Shown: positions 27,242 to 36,269 of the stretch, one piece after another
Position numbering within the stretch: the first letter of the stretch is position 1
How the letters are laid out: every line of letters begins with the position of its first letter
Assembly (NCBI GenBank): GCA_004298385.1
Contig: SCTX01000089.1
Coordinates: 20,736 to 84,735 of the forward strand
DNA length: 64,000 nucleotides
Reading direction: 5' to 3'
Origin: Betaproteobacteria bacterium
GTDB taxonomy: Bacteria > Pseudomonadota > Gammaproteobacteria > Burkholderiales > SG8-39
Notes under the pieces: model-generated
Seen by the model: only the letters and a program-made list of their open reading frames with translations
The model's database searches: none
Told to the model about the DNA's origin: nothing
Program-made: the position numbers and the translations under genes

Positions 27242-27916
27242 ATGAACGCTCCCGAAAAGAAGCCGCAGCCCCGCTGGACCCGCCGCAAGGATGCGCGCCC
27301 CGAAGAAATCATCGCCGCCGCGCTGGACCTGTTCGTCGAGCGCGGTTTCGCCGCCACGCGGCTGGACGATGTGGCGGCGCGCGCCGGCGTGAGCAAGGGC
27401 ACGCTCTATTTGTACTTCGAAAACAAGGAAGATCTGTTCAAGGCGGTGGTGCGCGGCAACATGCTGCCGCTGCTGCAGCACGGCGAAGCCCTGGTGGAAA
27501 ACTTTACCGGCAGCTCGGGCGAGTTGATGCGCCGTCTGGTGCGCGGCTGGTGGAACCTGACCGGCTCGACCAAAGCCACCGGCCTGCCCAAGCTCGTGAT
27601 TTCCGAGGCGGGAAACTTTCCCGACCTTGCCGAGTTCTATTACCGCGAAGTGATTCTGCGCGCGCACTCGATGTTCCGCAAGGTGCTGCAGCGCGGCACG
27701 GAGGCGGGCGAGTTTCGCGCGGTAGACATCGACCACTTGGTGCACGTGTCGCTGGCGCCGCTGGTGATGCTTACGCTGTGGAGTCATTCGTTCGCCTGCT
27801 GCGAGCGCGAACAATTGCAGCCCGAGCGCTACCTGGATACCTATTTGGATACGTTGTTGCACGGTCTGCTCAAACCGCAGGCGCAGGAGAAAAAGCATGC
27901 CCGCAAGAAACCCTAG
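27242..27916 (+). CDS. TetR-family transcriptional regulator
   Basis: 224 aa. N-terminal HTH: IIAAALDLFVERGFAATRLD then VAARAGVSKGTLYLYFENKE, the canonical TetR DNA-binding region (about residues 21-66); the C-terminal ligand domain is of the type found with RND efflux operons. Its end overlaps the membrane fusion gene by 20 bp, so regulator and pump form one transcript. It presumably represses the operon until an efflux substrate binds. Confidence 0.92.
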   Translation: MNAPEKKPQPRWTRRKDARPEEIIAAALDLFVERGFAATRLDDVAARAGVSKGTLYLYFENKEDLFKAVVRGNMLPLLQHGEALVENFTGSSGELMRRLVRGWWNLTGSTKATGLPKLVISEAGNFPDLAEFYYREVILRAHSMFRKVLQRGTEAGEFRAVDIDHLVHVSLAPLVMLTLWSHSFACCEREQLQPERYLDTYLDTLLHGLLKPQAQEKKHARKKP

Positions 27917-29021
27917 ACGCTGGTGGCTGGCCGCAGGCGGCCTCGGCGTCGCGCTCGCCGCGGCCGGTTTTGTCGTCCACGACAACAGCGTCGCTTCGGC
28001 CCAGCCCGCAAGCGCGCCGGTGATCGAGTTCGCCGCGGGCGACCTGGTGAGGCCGCAGACGCGCGAACTGCGCTCGTCGATTTCCATCACCGGAACGCTC
28101 GCGCCGCGCAACTGGACCACGGTCAAAGCCAAGGTCGCGGGCGACCTGAAGACCATCCAGGTGCGCGAAGGCGAAAGCGTGAAGCCGGGCCAGGTGCTTG
28201 CGCGCATCGATACCCAGGACGCGCAGGCGCGCCTGGACGAAAAAATCGCCGACCTCGAAGCCGGCCGCGCCCAGCTCGCGCTTGCCGACAAGAACCGCGC
28301 CAACAACCTGGCGCTGCTGCAACAGAAATTTATCTCGCAAAACGCGTTCGACAGCGTGCAAAGCAGCTTTCAGGTGTCGGAAGCCAGGCTGAAGGCGCTC
28401 GAAGCGCAGGTCGCCCTGGCGAAAAAGGCGCTTGCCGACACCGTGGTCAGCGCGCCGCAAGCGGGTATCGTATCGCAACGCCATGCGCAGCCGGGGGAAA
28501 AGCTTCCGGTCGACGGCAAGATACTGACCCTGGTCGACCTCACCGAAATGGAAGTCGAGGCCGCGGTGCCTGCAGGCGACATTCCGAGCATCCGCGTCGG
28601 GCAGCAGGTGAGCTTCCGCGTTGAAGGCTTCGGCGAGCGCGAATTCAGCGGGCACATCGACCGCATCAACCCGGCGACGCAAAGCGGTTCGCGCTCCATC
28701 CTCGTGTATGCCGTACTGCCAAACCGCGACAACGCGCTCAAGGGAGGCATGTTCGCCAAGGGCAGCGTGACCTTGAGCAAGGTCGAATCGGCACAGGTGC
28801 TGCCGCTTTCCGCAGTACGCGAGGAAAACGGCAGGGCATTCGTGATGCGCATCACCAGCGACAGGCTGGAGGCGCGCACGGTCAAACTCGGCCTGAGGAA
28901 CGAGGACGAAGGCGTGGTGCAAATCGTCGACGGCCTGGACGCGCAAAGCCGGGTGATCCGCTCTAACCTGGGCACGTTCAAGCCCGGCGCCCTGGTCAAG
29001 ATAGCGCCAAACCGCAACTGA
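27897..29021 (+). CDS. RND efflux membrane fusion protein
   Basis: 374 aa periplasmic adaptor. An N-terminal membrane anchor (RWWLAAGGLGVALAAAGFVV), then the lipoyl/barrel-sandwich halves (VKAKVAGDLKTIQVREGESV, DTVVSAPQAGIVSQRHAQPG) flanking an alpha-hairpin (KNRANNLALLQQKFISQNAF), and a beta-barrel domain. Bridges the RND pump to the outer-membrane channel. ATG lies inside the tetR gene end; the pump follows 30 bp downstream. Confidence 0.93.
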   Translation: MPARNPRRWWLAAGGLGVALAAAGFVVHDNSVASAQPASAPVIEFAAGDLVRPQTRELRSSISITGTLAPRNWTTVKAKVAGDLKTIQVREGESVKPGQVLARIDTQDAQARLDEKIADLEAGRAQLALADKNRANNLALLQQKFISQNAFDSVQSSFQVSEARLKALEAQVALAKKALADTVVSAPQAGIVSQRHAQPGEKLPVDGKILTLVDLTEMEVEAAVPAGDIPSIRVGQQVSFRVEGFGEREFSGHIDRINPATQSGSRSILVYAVLPNRDNALKGGMFAKGSVTLSKVESAQVLPLSAVREENGRAFVMRITSDRLEARTVKLGLRNEDEGVVQIVDGLDAQSRVIRSNLGTFKPGALVKIAPNRN

Positions 29022-29051
29022 GGCGCAACGCGCCTCGGCCTGAAATTTCTC

Positions 29052-32000
29052 ATGTGGTTCACCCGCATCTCGATCAATAACCCGGTATTCGCCACCATGA
29101 TGATGGCGGCGTTCCTGGTGCTGGGGCTGTTCTCCTACCAACGGCTGGCGGTGGAACAGTTTCCCGACATCAATTTCCCCGTGGTGGTGGTGCAGACCGA
29201 GTATCCGGGGGCCTCCCCCGAGAGCGTGGAGGCCGACATCAGCCGCAAGATCGAGGAGGCGGTCAACACCATCAGCGGCATCAAGACGCTGTCTTCGCGC
29301 TCCTACGAAGGTCTGTCCGTGGTAATCGCCGAGTTCGACCTGAGCGTCGACCCGGCGGTCGCGGCGCAGGACGTGCGCGAGAAAGTGGCCGTGGTCAAGG
29401 TGGGCTTCAAAAAGGAAGTGAAAGAATCGCGGGTCACGCGCTTCAACCCGGACGACCTGCCCATCGTATCGCTCGCCGTGCGCTCGGACACCAGGCCACT
29501 GCGCGAACTCACCACGCTCGCCGACCAGATGATCGTCAAGCGCGTGGAGACGGCGCGCGGCGTCGGCCAGGCGACCCTGGTGGGCGGGGTGAAACGCGAA
29601 ATCCAGATTTTCCTCAAGCCCGCGGAAATGGAATCCCTGGGCGTGGGCATAGACCAGGTAATCACGGCGGTCCGCAGCGAAAATCAGGAACTGCCGGCCG
29701 GGGCGATCACTTCACGCGAATCGGAAAAGCTGGTGCAGGTGCAGGGGCGCATCGCCCGGCCGGAGCAGTTCAACCGCATTATCGTCGCGCGCCGCGGCGG
29801 CCAGCCGGTCTACCTCTCCCAGGTCGCGACCGCGGTCGACGGCCAGGAGGAGGAGGAAAGCGCCGCGCTGGTGAACGGCAAGCGCGTGGTTTCGCTGGAC
29901 ATCATCAAATCGCAGAGCGCCAACACCATCGACACGGTGGACAACGTCATGGTGGTGGTGGCCGCGCTGAAGAAACAGCTTCCCGACGACGTCACGCTGG
30001 AAGTGGTGCGCGACACCTCGCGCGGCATCCGCAATTCGGTCAACAACGTGAAGCACACGCTGATCGAAGGCGCGGCGCTCACCATCCTCATCGTGTTCCT
30101 GTTCCTCAACTCCTGGCGCAGCACGGTAATCACCGGGCTCACCTTGCCGATTTCCCTGATGGGCACATTCCTGGTGATGTTCGCGGCGGGCTTCACCATC
30201 AATATGCTGACGCTGATGGCGATGAGCCTGTGCGTGGGCCTGCTGATCGACGACGCGATCGTGGTGCGCGAAAACATCGTGCGCCACCTCGCCATGGGCA
30301 AGAGCCACCACGACGCCGCGCTCGAGGGCACGCAGGAAATCGGTCTGGCGGTGATGGCCACGACATTCTCCATCGTCGCGGTGTTCCTGCCGGTGGGTTT
30401 CATGGGCGGCATCATCGGGCGCTTTTTCCACCAGTTCGGCATCACCGTGGCGGCGGCGGTGCTGCTGTCGATGTTCGTCAGCTTCACGCTCGACCCGATG
30501 CTGTCTTCCGTATGGTACGACCCGGCCGCGCACGGCGTGCACGGCAAGGGCTGGTTCGCGCGCATGCTCAACTGGAACGAGCAGATGATCCTGCGCGTGA
30601 GCGCGCGCTACTCGGGCCTGCTCTCCTGGTCGCTCGCGCACCGAAAAAGCGTGCTCGCCATCGCCGTGGCGAGTTTTCTCGCCGCGTTCGCCCTGGTGCC
30701 CAGAATAGGTTCGGAGTTCGTGCCCGAGGCCGACCTCGCCGAAATCATGGTGCAATTTAATACACCGGTCGGATCGTCGCTGGAATTCACCCAAGCCAAG
30801 GTGCAGCAGGCGGAAGCCGCGCTGCGCGAATTTCCAGAAACGATCTATACCTATGCCACGGTCAACACCGGCACCACGCCCGGCAAGAACTACGCCACCA
30901 TATTTGCGCGGTTGCTGGACCGCGGCCAGCGCGCTGCCGATCAAAAACAGTTGCAAAAACCAATGCGTGAACGCCTGCAGCAAATCGCCGGCATCGAAAT
31001 CACCAACTTGGGCGTCTACGCCCCGGTCGGCAGCGGCAAGCCGCTGCAGGTCTCGGTGCAAGGCGCGGACATGGCGGAATTAGAGCGGCTCTCGGGAGAA
31101 GTAAGAAAAATGATGGGCGAGATCGACGGGCTGGTGGACATCGATTCCAGCCTCAAGGCCGCCAAACCCACGGTGGCAGTGCGCGTCAACCGCGAACTGG
31201 CGAGCGACCTCGGGGTGGGCGTGGGAAGAATCGGCGAGGCGCTGCGGCCGCTCTTGGCGGGCGAGGCGGTCTCGAGCTGGAAAGCGCCCGACGACGAGAA
31301 CTACGACGTCAAGGTGCGGCTGCCGAAAAGCGGCCGTGAAAACCGCGGGGACCTGGAGCGCATCTACATCGCCAGCAACCAGGTGGGCGCCGATGGCAGC
31401 CCGAAAATGGTGGCGCTGCGCCAAGTCGCCGAGTTCGTGCCCACGGTCGGCGCCACCCAGATCAACCGCAAGGACCTCACGCGCGAAGTGCTGGTCACCG
31501 CCAATGCCCTCGGACGGCCGGCGGGCGACCTGGGCAAGGAAATCATGGCACGGCTGGCCCACATTCCGACCCAGCCGGGCTATCGCTTCGTCATGGGCGG
31601 CTCGACCAAGGACATTCAGGAAACCATGGGCTACGCCCTGTCGGCGCTGGTCCTGGCGGTCATATTCATCTATTTGATCCTGGCCAGCCAGTTCGGCTCC
31701 TTCCTGCAGCCGGTGGCGATCATGATGTCGCTGCCGCTGTCGCTGATCGGGGTGCTGCTCGCGCTCTTGATTGCGCGCTCGACGCTCAACATTTTTTCCA
31801 TCATCGGCTTCGTCATGCTGATGGGCTTGGTGACCAAGAACGCAATCCTGCTGGTGGACTTCGCCAACCAGCTGCGCGCTGCTGGGCAGGACCGCGCGCA
31901 CGCCATCCTCGAGGCCGGGCGCATCCGGCTGCGGCCTATCCTGATGACCACCTTCGCCATGGTGTTCGGCATGATCCCGCTCGCGCTCGGCATCGGCGAG

Positions 32001-32195
32001 GGCTCGGAGCAGCGCGCGCCCATGGCGCACGCGGTGATCGGGGGCATTATCACCTCCACTCTGCTCACCCTGGTGGTGGTGCCGGTGATCTACACCTATC
32101 TCGACGATCTCGCGCTCTGGGCGCATAACAAACTCGGGACCGGGCAGGCTGCGGATGCGGCCGAGCCCAATCCTGGTGCGCAGAACGCCGACTAG
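29052..32195 (+). CDS. RND efflux transporter, AcrB/MdtB family
   Basis: 1047 aa proton-driven inner-membrane pump, typical length. Starts MWFTRISINNPVFATMMM and carries the RND porter domains. The essential TM4 Asp pair is in GLLIDDAIVVREN, and TM10-12 motifs include MLMGLVTKNAILLVDFANQL and LRPILMTTFAMVFGMIPLAL. Forms a tripartite pump with the adjacent fusion protein and probably the TolC-type protein at 33.3 kb. Substrates cannot be read from sequence. Confidence 0.95.
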   Translation: MWFTRISINNPVFATMMMAAFLVLGLFSYQRLAVEQFPDINFPVVVVQTEYPGASPESVEADISRKIEEAVNTISGIKTLSSRSYEGLSVVIAEFDLSVDPAVAAQDVREKVAVVKVGFKKEVKESRVTRFNPDDLPIVSLAVRSDTRPLRELTTLADQMIVKRVETARGVGQATLVGGVKREIQIFLKPAEMESLGVGIDQVITAVRSENQELPAGAITSRESEKLVQVQGRIARPEQFNRIIVARRGGQPVYLSQVATAVDGQEEEESAALVNGKRVVSLDIIKSQSANTIDTVDNVMVVVAALKKQLPDDVTLEVVRDTSRGIRNSVNNVKHTLIEGAALTILIVFLFLNSWRSTVITGLTLPISLMGTFLVMFAAGFTINMLTLMAMSLCVGLLIDDAIVVRENIVRHLAMGKSHHDAALEGTQEIGLAVMATTFSIVAVFLPVGFMGGIIGRFFHQFGITVAAAVLLSMFVSFTLDPMLSSVWYDPAAHGVHGKGWFARMLNWNEQMILRVSARYSGLLSWSLAHRKSVLAIAVASFLAAFALVPRIGSEFVPEADLAEIMVQFNTPVGSSLEFTQAKVQQAEAALREFPETIYTYATVNTGTTPGKNYATIFARLLDRGQRAADQKQLQKPMRERLQQIAGIEITNLGVYAPVGSGKPLQVSVQGADMAELERLSGEVRKMMGEIDGLVDIDSSLKAAKPTVAVRVNRELASDLGVGVGRIGEALRPLLAGEAVSSWKAPDDENYDVKVRLPKSGRENRGDLERIYIASNQVGADGSPKMVALRQVAEFVPTVGATQINRKDLTREVLVTANALGRPAGDLGKEIMARLAHIPTQPGYRFVMGGSTKDIQETMGYALSALVLAVIFIYLILASQFGSFLQPVAIMMSLPLSLIGVLLALLIARSTLNIFSIIGFVMLMGLVTKNAILLVDFANQLRAAGQDRAHAILEAGRIRLRPILMTTFAMVFGMIPLALGIGEGSEQRAPMAHAVIGGIITSTLLTLVVVPVIYTYLDDLALWAHNKLGTGQAADAAEPNPGAQNAD

Positions 32196-32339
32196 GATGG
32201 CGCGGCCGCCAAGCACCGGTCCCGCCGCCCGCAGCGGCGGATCGTGCTATGTGACAAGCTTCACCTGGCGGCAGCGCAAACTAATGGTAAAATTTCCGCT
32301 GTTCAAATCACCTCCGCGAGCCAACTCGCCTTGCCTGCC

Positions 32340-32993
32340 ATGAACATCGAACAAGCCCGATTCAACATGGTCGAGAATCAAATCCGGCCATGGGAAGTAC
32401 TGGACCAGCAAGTGCTGGACCTGCTGTACGTGGTCAAGCGCGAAGATTTTGTGCCCGCCGCCTACCAAACGCTCGCCTTCTCCGATATGGAGATCCCCAT
32501 CGGCCAGGGCGAGCACATGTGGCAGCCAAAGATGGAAGCGCGTGTGTTGCAGGAGCTGGCGGTAAAGCCGGCCGACCAGGTCCTGGAAATCGGCACCGGT
32601 TCCGGCTATTTCGCCGCGCTGCTCGCGCATCGCGTACAGCATGTGTACAGCGTCGAAATCAAGCCGGAACTGAAGATCTTGGGCGAGGCCAATCTGCGCC
32701 GCGCCGGCGCGGCCAACGTGACAGTGGAACTCGGCGACGGCGCATGCGGATGGACCAAACACGCGCCCTACGACGTCATCGTCCTCAGCGGCTCGACGCC
32801 GGTGCTGCCGCAGCAGTTCCTGCAGCAACTGAAAATCGGCGCACGCCTGTTCGCCGTGGTCGGCAACCCGCCGGTGATGACGGCGCGGCTCATCACCTGT
32901 ACCGGCGAGGGAATCTATAACTCGATCGATCTGTTGGAAACCAGCATCGCACCCCTGGCGAACGCTCTTGCGGGCGAGCGCTTCAGCTTCTGA
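32340..32993 (+). CDS. pcm: Protein-L-isoaspartate O-methyltransferase family protein
   Basis: 217 aa SAM-dependent enzyme. Motif I VLEIGTGSGYFAALLA at about residues 80-95, preceded by MEIPIGQGEHMWQPKMEARV, the usual Pcm substrate region in a diverged form. The N-terminus MNIEQARFNMVENQIRPWEV identifies the Betaproteobacterial subgroup that sits next to a rhodanese and tolC. Canonical Pcm repairs isoaspartyl residues; this subgroup may have a different target. ATG 32340 is chosen over longer reads because family members begin MNIEQAR or similar. Confidence 0.85.
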   Translation: MNIEQARFNMVENQIRPWEVLDQQVLDLLYVVKREDFVPAAYQTLAFSDMEIPIGQGEHMWQPKMEARVLQELAVKPADQVLEIGTGSGYFAALLAHRVQHVYSVEIKPELKILGEANLRRAGAANVTVELGDGACGWTKHAPYDVIVLSGSTPVLPQQFLQQLKIGARLFAVVGNPPVMTARLITCTGEGIYNSIDLLETSIAPLANALAGERFSF

Positions 32994-32995
32994 CC

Positions 32996-33319
32996 ATGAC
33001 GCAGATCACGCCGCAGTCGTTGCGCCAATGGCTGGCCGATGCCGGACGCAAACCGCCGGTTCTGCTCGACGTGCGCGAACCCTGGGAGTACCAGACCTGC
33101 CGCATCGAGGGATCGACACTGGCGCCGATGAACACCATCCCGGCGCGGGCGCGGGAACTCGATCCGGAAACCGAAACTGTAGTGATCTGCCATCACGGCA
33201 TGCGCAGCTTACAGGTGGCTTTATTTTTGGAACGGAACGGCTTTTCCAAGCTCTACAACCTGCAGGGCGGAGTGAATGCCTGGGCCGACCAGGTCGAACC
33301 CGCGATGCCCAGATATTGA
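32996..33319 (+). CDS. Rhodanese-like domain protein
   Basis: 107 aa single rhodanese domain. PVLLDVREPWEYQTCRIEGS is the CH2A/CH2B region; the active-site loop is VICHHGMRSLQVALFL with the catalytic Cys in CHHGMRS. A possible sulfur carrier or sulfurtransferase in the cytosol. Two bases after pcm, eight bases before tolC; this trio is widely conserved in Betaproteobacteria. Confidence 0.92.
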   Translation: MTQITPQSLRQWLADAGRKPPVLLDVREPWEYQTCRIEGSTLAPMNTIPARARELDPETETVVICHHGMRSLQVALFLERNGFSKLYNLQGGVNAWADQVEPAMPRY

Positions 33320-33326
33320 GCCCGCC

Positions 33327-34655
33327 ATGAAAAGACACGCGCTGTTCCTCGGTATTCTTGCTTTCAGCCAGCCGCTATTGGCGGCTGATCTGCTGCAAAC
33401 CTACCGCGAGGCGCGTGCCAACGACCCGGTGTACGCCTCGGCGCGGGCGTCGCGCGACGCCGGTCGCGAAAATCTGCCGCAGGGGCTGGCCCTGCTGCTC
33501 CCGACCGTCAGCGCCAGCGGGTTCACCCAGATGAACGACATCGACATCACGTTCCGCGGCGTGGCGCCGCCGTCGCAACGCGAGGGCAACACCAACGGCT
33601 ACAGCCTGTCGCTGACGCAACCTTTGTTCAACTGGCAAAGCATCATGTTATACAAGGAAGCCGGCTTCAAGGTGGCGCAGGCCGAAGCCGCCTTCGGACA
33701 GGCGGCCCAGGATCTGGTCGTGCGCGTAGCGCAGGCCTTTTTCGACGTGCTTGCGTCCCAGGACAGCTTGGCTTTCATCCAGGCGCAAAAGACCGCCATT
33801 TCCGAGCAGTTGGCCCAGGCCAAGCGCAACTTCGAGGTGGGCACCGCCACCATTACCGACACGCACGAGGCGCAAGCGCGTTTCGACCTCGCCACCAGCC
33901 AGGAAATCGCGGCGCAAAGCGACCTCGAGATCAGGCAGCGCGCCCTGCAACAGATCATCGGCAAGTTTCCCGACCGGCTCACCCCGCTGCGGCCTTCGAC
34001 CGAGCTCAGCCCGCCCAAGCCCAATGCGATGGAGCAATGGGTAAGCAGCGCGGAAAACCAGAACTTCGCGGTACGCATACAGGAAGCCGCGCTGGAGATC
34101 GCCACGCGCGAGGTCGAACGCAGCCGCGCCGGCCACTATCCGTCGCTCAACCTGGTGGGCAACGTCGGCAAGAACTCGGCGAGCATCAGCACTATCGGCA
34201 CCACCAGTCTGGGTACCGACAGCACCAGTCGCAACATCGGACTGCAGCTCGCGATCCCCCTGTACGCCGGCGGCGGGGTCAACTCGCTGGTGCGGCAGGC
34301 CATCGCCAATCAGGAGAAGGCGCGCCAGGACCTGGAGACTGCGCGTCGCAGCGCGGCGCTATCGGCGCGCCAGGCCTACCTCGGCGTCACCAACGGCATG
34401 GCGCAAGTGCGCGCGCTGGAACAGGCACTCGTTTCCAGCCAGAGCGCGCTCGACTCGAACAAGCTCGGCTACGAGGTAGGCGTGCGCATCAACATCGACG
34501 TGCTGAACGCGCAGCAGCAGTTGTTCTCGACCAAGCGCGACCTGTCAAAGGCGCGCTACGACACGCTCCTGAACGGGCTCAAGCTCAAGGCCGCGTCGGG
34601 CACGCTGACCGAGGAAGACCTGGGGGCGGTGAACCGCCTGCTGGGCACGGATTAA
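33327..34655 (+). CDS. tolC: TolC-family outer membrane channel
   Basis: 442 aa. Signal peptide MKRHALFLGILAFSQPLLA, then the two outer-membrane efflux-protein repeats: DLLQTYREARANDPVYASAR and LQLAIPLYAGGGVNSLVRQA, each followed by long heptad-rich helices. The ATG at 33327 starts the signal peptide. Forms a trimeric channel through the outer membrane for RND pumps and type I secretion. Followed by palindromic element B 33 bp after the stop. Confidence 0.93.
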   Translation: MKRHALFLGILAFSQPLLAADLLQTYREARANDPVYASARASRDAGRENLPQGLALLLPTVSASGFTQMNDIDITFRGVAPPSQREGNTNGYSLSLTQPLFNWQSIMLYKEAGFKVAQAEAAFGQAAQDLVVRVAQAFFDVLASQDSLAFIQAQKTAISEQLAQAKRNFEVGTATITDTHEAQARFDLATSQEIAAQSDLEIRQRALQQIIGKFPDRLTPLRPSTELSPPKPNAMEQWVSSAENQNFAVRIQEAALEIATREVERSRAGHYPSLNLVGNVGKNSASISTIGTTSLGTDSTSRNIGLQLAIPLYAGGGVNSLVRQAIANQEKARQDLETARRSAALSARQAYLGVTNGMAQVRALEQALVSSQSALDSNKLGYEVGVRINIDVLNAQQQLFSTKRDLSKARYDTLLNGLKLKAASGTLTEEDLGAVNRLLGTD

Positions 34656-34687
34656 GGCAAGCTCGAGCCGTATTTGCTTTTTTCCAT

Positions 34688-34893
34688 AACCGTGTTTTCG
34701 GTACGGATGCGCTTTTTGTCCGTACCGGAAACGCGGTTGGCGCGCGATAGCGCGCAAAGCCAGCGAATGCACCCCAGCGAACAACGGAGATCTCCTCAAG
34801 CCACGGTGCCCGAGCTTGCGCGGACGGCGGCCCGTCCGCGCGGATCCTCGATTGCGTACGGACGATGACCCTGTCCGTACGCAATCGAGGATC
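34688..34893 (+). repeat. Composite palindromic element, copy B
   Basis: Begins 33 bp after tolC in the 354-bp convergent gap between tolC and waaA. Hairpin 1: 34688-34738 (20-bp stem with two G-T pairs, 11-nt loop). Hairpin 2: 34740-34755 (GCGCGC arms). Hairpin 3: 34818-34841 (perfect 10-bp stem GCGCGGACGG, 4-nt loop). Hairpin 4: 34843-34893 (perfect 21-bp stem, 9-nt loop). The tail TTGAATAAAACC matches TTGTATAGAACC after copy A. Spacer between hairpins 2 and 3 is unlike copy A. Same orientation relative to the upstream gene as copy A to priA. Confidence 0.85.
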
Positions 34894-34929
34894 TTGAATA
34901 AAACCATAATCGCTTTTGCCTTTATCCAC

Positions 34930-34996
34930 AACCGTGTTTTCTGTACGGATACGCTTTTCATCCGTACAGAAAACACGGTTCGCGCGCGCAGCGCGC
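34930..34996 (+). repeat. Palindromic element, half copy C (hairpins 1 and 2 only)
   Basis: Hairpin 1 at 34930-34980 (perfect 21-bp stem, loop ACGCTTTTC) and hairpin 2 at 34982-34996 (GCGCGC arms, 3-nt loop). The 51-nt hairpin 1 length equals that in copies A and B, and its leader TTTGCCTTTATCCACAACC resembles that of B. Hairpins 3 and 4 are missing; the waaA stop follows 14 bp later. Lies 36 bp after copy B. Confidence 0.85.
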
Positions 34997-35009
34997 AATG
35001 GCCGCCAGT

Positions 35010-36269
35010 CTACGTCGGCGGCAGCAGCCTCTCGCAGATCGCCAGATTGCGCGCTGTTGCACCTTGATGCGCGCGGCTGAACGCGAGCGCCGCCTGCGAC
35101 ATGCGCGCCAGGGTCGCCCGATCCCCGAGCAACTCCCCCGCCCGCTCTCCCAGCATGGCCGCGTCGGCGACCTCGATCGCGGCGCCCGCCGCCACGGCCA
35201 GCCTGGAGGCCTCGGCGAAGTTATACATATGCCGGCCGAACAGCAGCGCGCGGCCCACGGCACAGGCCTCGATCAGGTTCTGCCCGCCGTAGGGCAATAG
35301 GCTGCCGCCGATGAAAGCCAGATCGCAGGCGGCGTAGTAGGCCGGCATTTCCCCCATGCTGTCGCCGAGCAGCACGCGGCAATCCGGCGGCAGCGCGCGC
35401 GTGTCGCTGCGGCGCAGGTAGCTCAAGTTGCGCTTGGCCAGCAGATCCGCGACCTCGTCGAAGCGCTGCGGGTGGCGCGGCACCAGCAGCAGCAACAGGC
35501 CCTCGACTCGGATGCGCGCGAGCGCATCCAGGACCAACTCTTCCTCGCCCTCGCGCGTGCTTGCCGCCAGCAGTACCGGGCGTTGCCCGATGCGCCGCTT
35601 CAGTTCCGCGCCCAGGGCCAGAAGCTGCGGCGCCAAGGCGACATCGAACTTGAGATTGCCCGTCACCTCGACCGCGCGCGCGCCCAGCCGCTCCAGGCGC
35701 TCCGCGTCCTCGCGGGTTTGAGCGCTCACCGCCGCCAGGCCGCCGAGCGCGGCGCGGGTTAGCGGCGCCACCAGCGCGTAGCCGCGGGCCGATTTTTCCG
35801 ACAGGCGCGCATTGGCAAGAAGCAGCGGTACACCGAGGCGCGTGCAGCATTCGACAAGGTTGAACCAGATTTCGGTTTCCATGAGGATGCCCAGGCGTGG
35901 CCTGAAGCGCGCGAGAAAGCGCGCCACGGCGCCGGGATAATCATAGGGCAGATAGACTATGGTCGCTACGCCGCCGTATAGCTGCTGCGCGCTCTCCCGC
36001 CCGGTCGGCGTCATCTGCGTGAGCAGCAGTTCATGCCCGGGATAACGCGCAAGCAGCGCGCGTACCAGCGGTTCGGCGGCGCGCGTTTCACCCACGGACA
36101 CTGCGTGCAGCCAGATCACCGGTCGTCCGGGCGTGGCCCGATACCAGCCGAAACGCTCGCGGATGTGTTCGCGGTAGCCGGGCTGACGCCTGCCACGCCA
36201 CCAAAGGTGCATGAGCACCCAGGGAAACAGCAGCCGCAACAGCAGCCGATAAGCGAGGCGCCAGATCAC
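35010..36269 (-). CDS. waaA: 3-deoxy-D-manno-octulosonic acid transferase
   Basis: 419 aa GT30 enzyme that adds Kdo to lipid A precursor at the inner membrane. N-terminal membrane anchor (RLAYRLLLRLLFPWVLMHLW), then IWLHAVSVGETRAAEPLVRA with the conserved catalytic Glu region, LMETEIWFNLVECCTRLGVP, LLAASTREGEEELVL and FIGGSLLPYGGQNLIEACAV, all typical. Start overlaps the waaC stop by 4 bp. Ends CERLLPPT beside palindromic half copy C. Confidence 0.95.
   Translation of the reverse strand: MIWRLAYRLLLRLLFPWVLMHLWWRGRRQPGYREHIRERFGWYRATPGRPVIWLHAVSVGETRAAEPLVRALLARYPGHELLLTQMTPTGRESAQQLYGGVATIVYLPYDYPGAVARFLARFRPRLGILMETEIWFNLVECCTRLGVPLLLANARLSEKSARGYALVAPLTRAALGGLAAVSAQTREDAERLERLGARAVEVTGNLKFDVALAPQLLALGAELKRRIGQRPVLLAASTREGEEELVLDALARIRVEGLLLLLVPRHPQRFDEVADLLAKRNLSYLRRSDTRALPPDCRVLLGDSMGEMPAYYAACDLAFIGGSLLPYGGQNLIEACAVGRALLFGRHMYNFAEASRLAVAAGAAIEVADAAMLGERAGELLGDRATLARMSQAALAFSRAHQGATARNLAICERLLPPT

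Noticed and set aside
29712..31061. His-rich minus-strand frame opposite the RND pump
   Set aside because: Composition is that of an antisense frame of a GC-rich membrane protein; the plus-strand RND gene is complete.
34688..34738. Simple intrinsic terminator for tolC
   Set aside because: The hairpin lacks a following T-tract and is part of a larger repeated element found at 1103-1307 and 34930-34996; it may still affect transcript ends.
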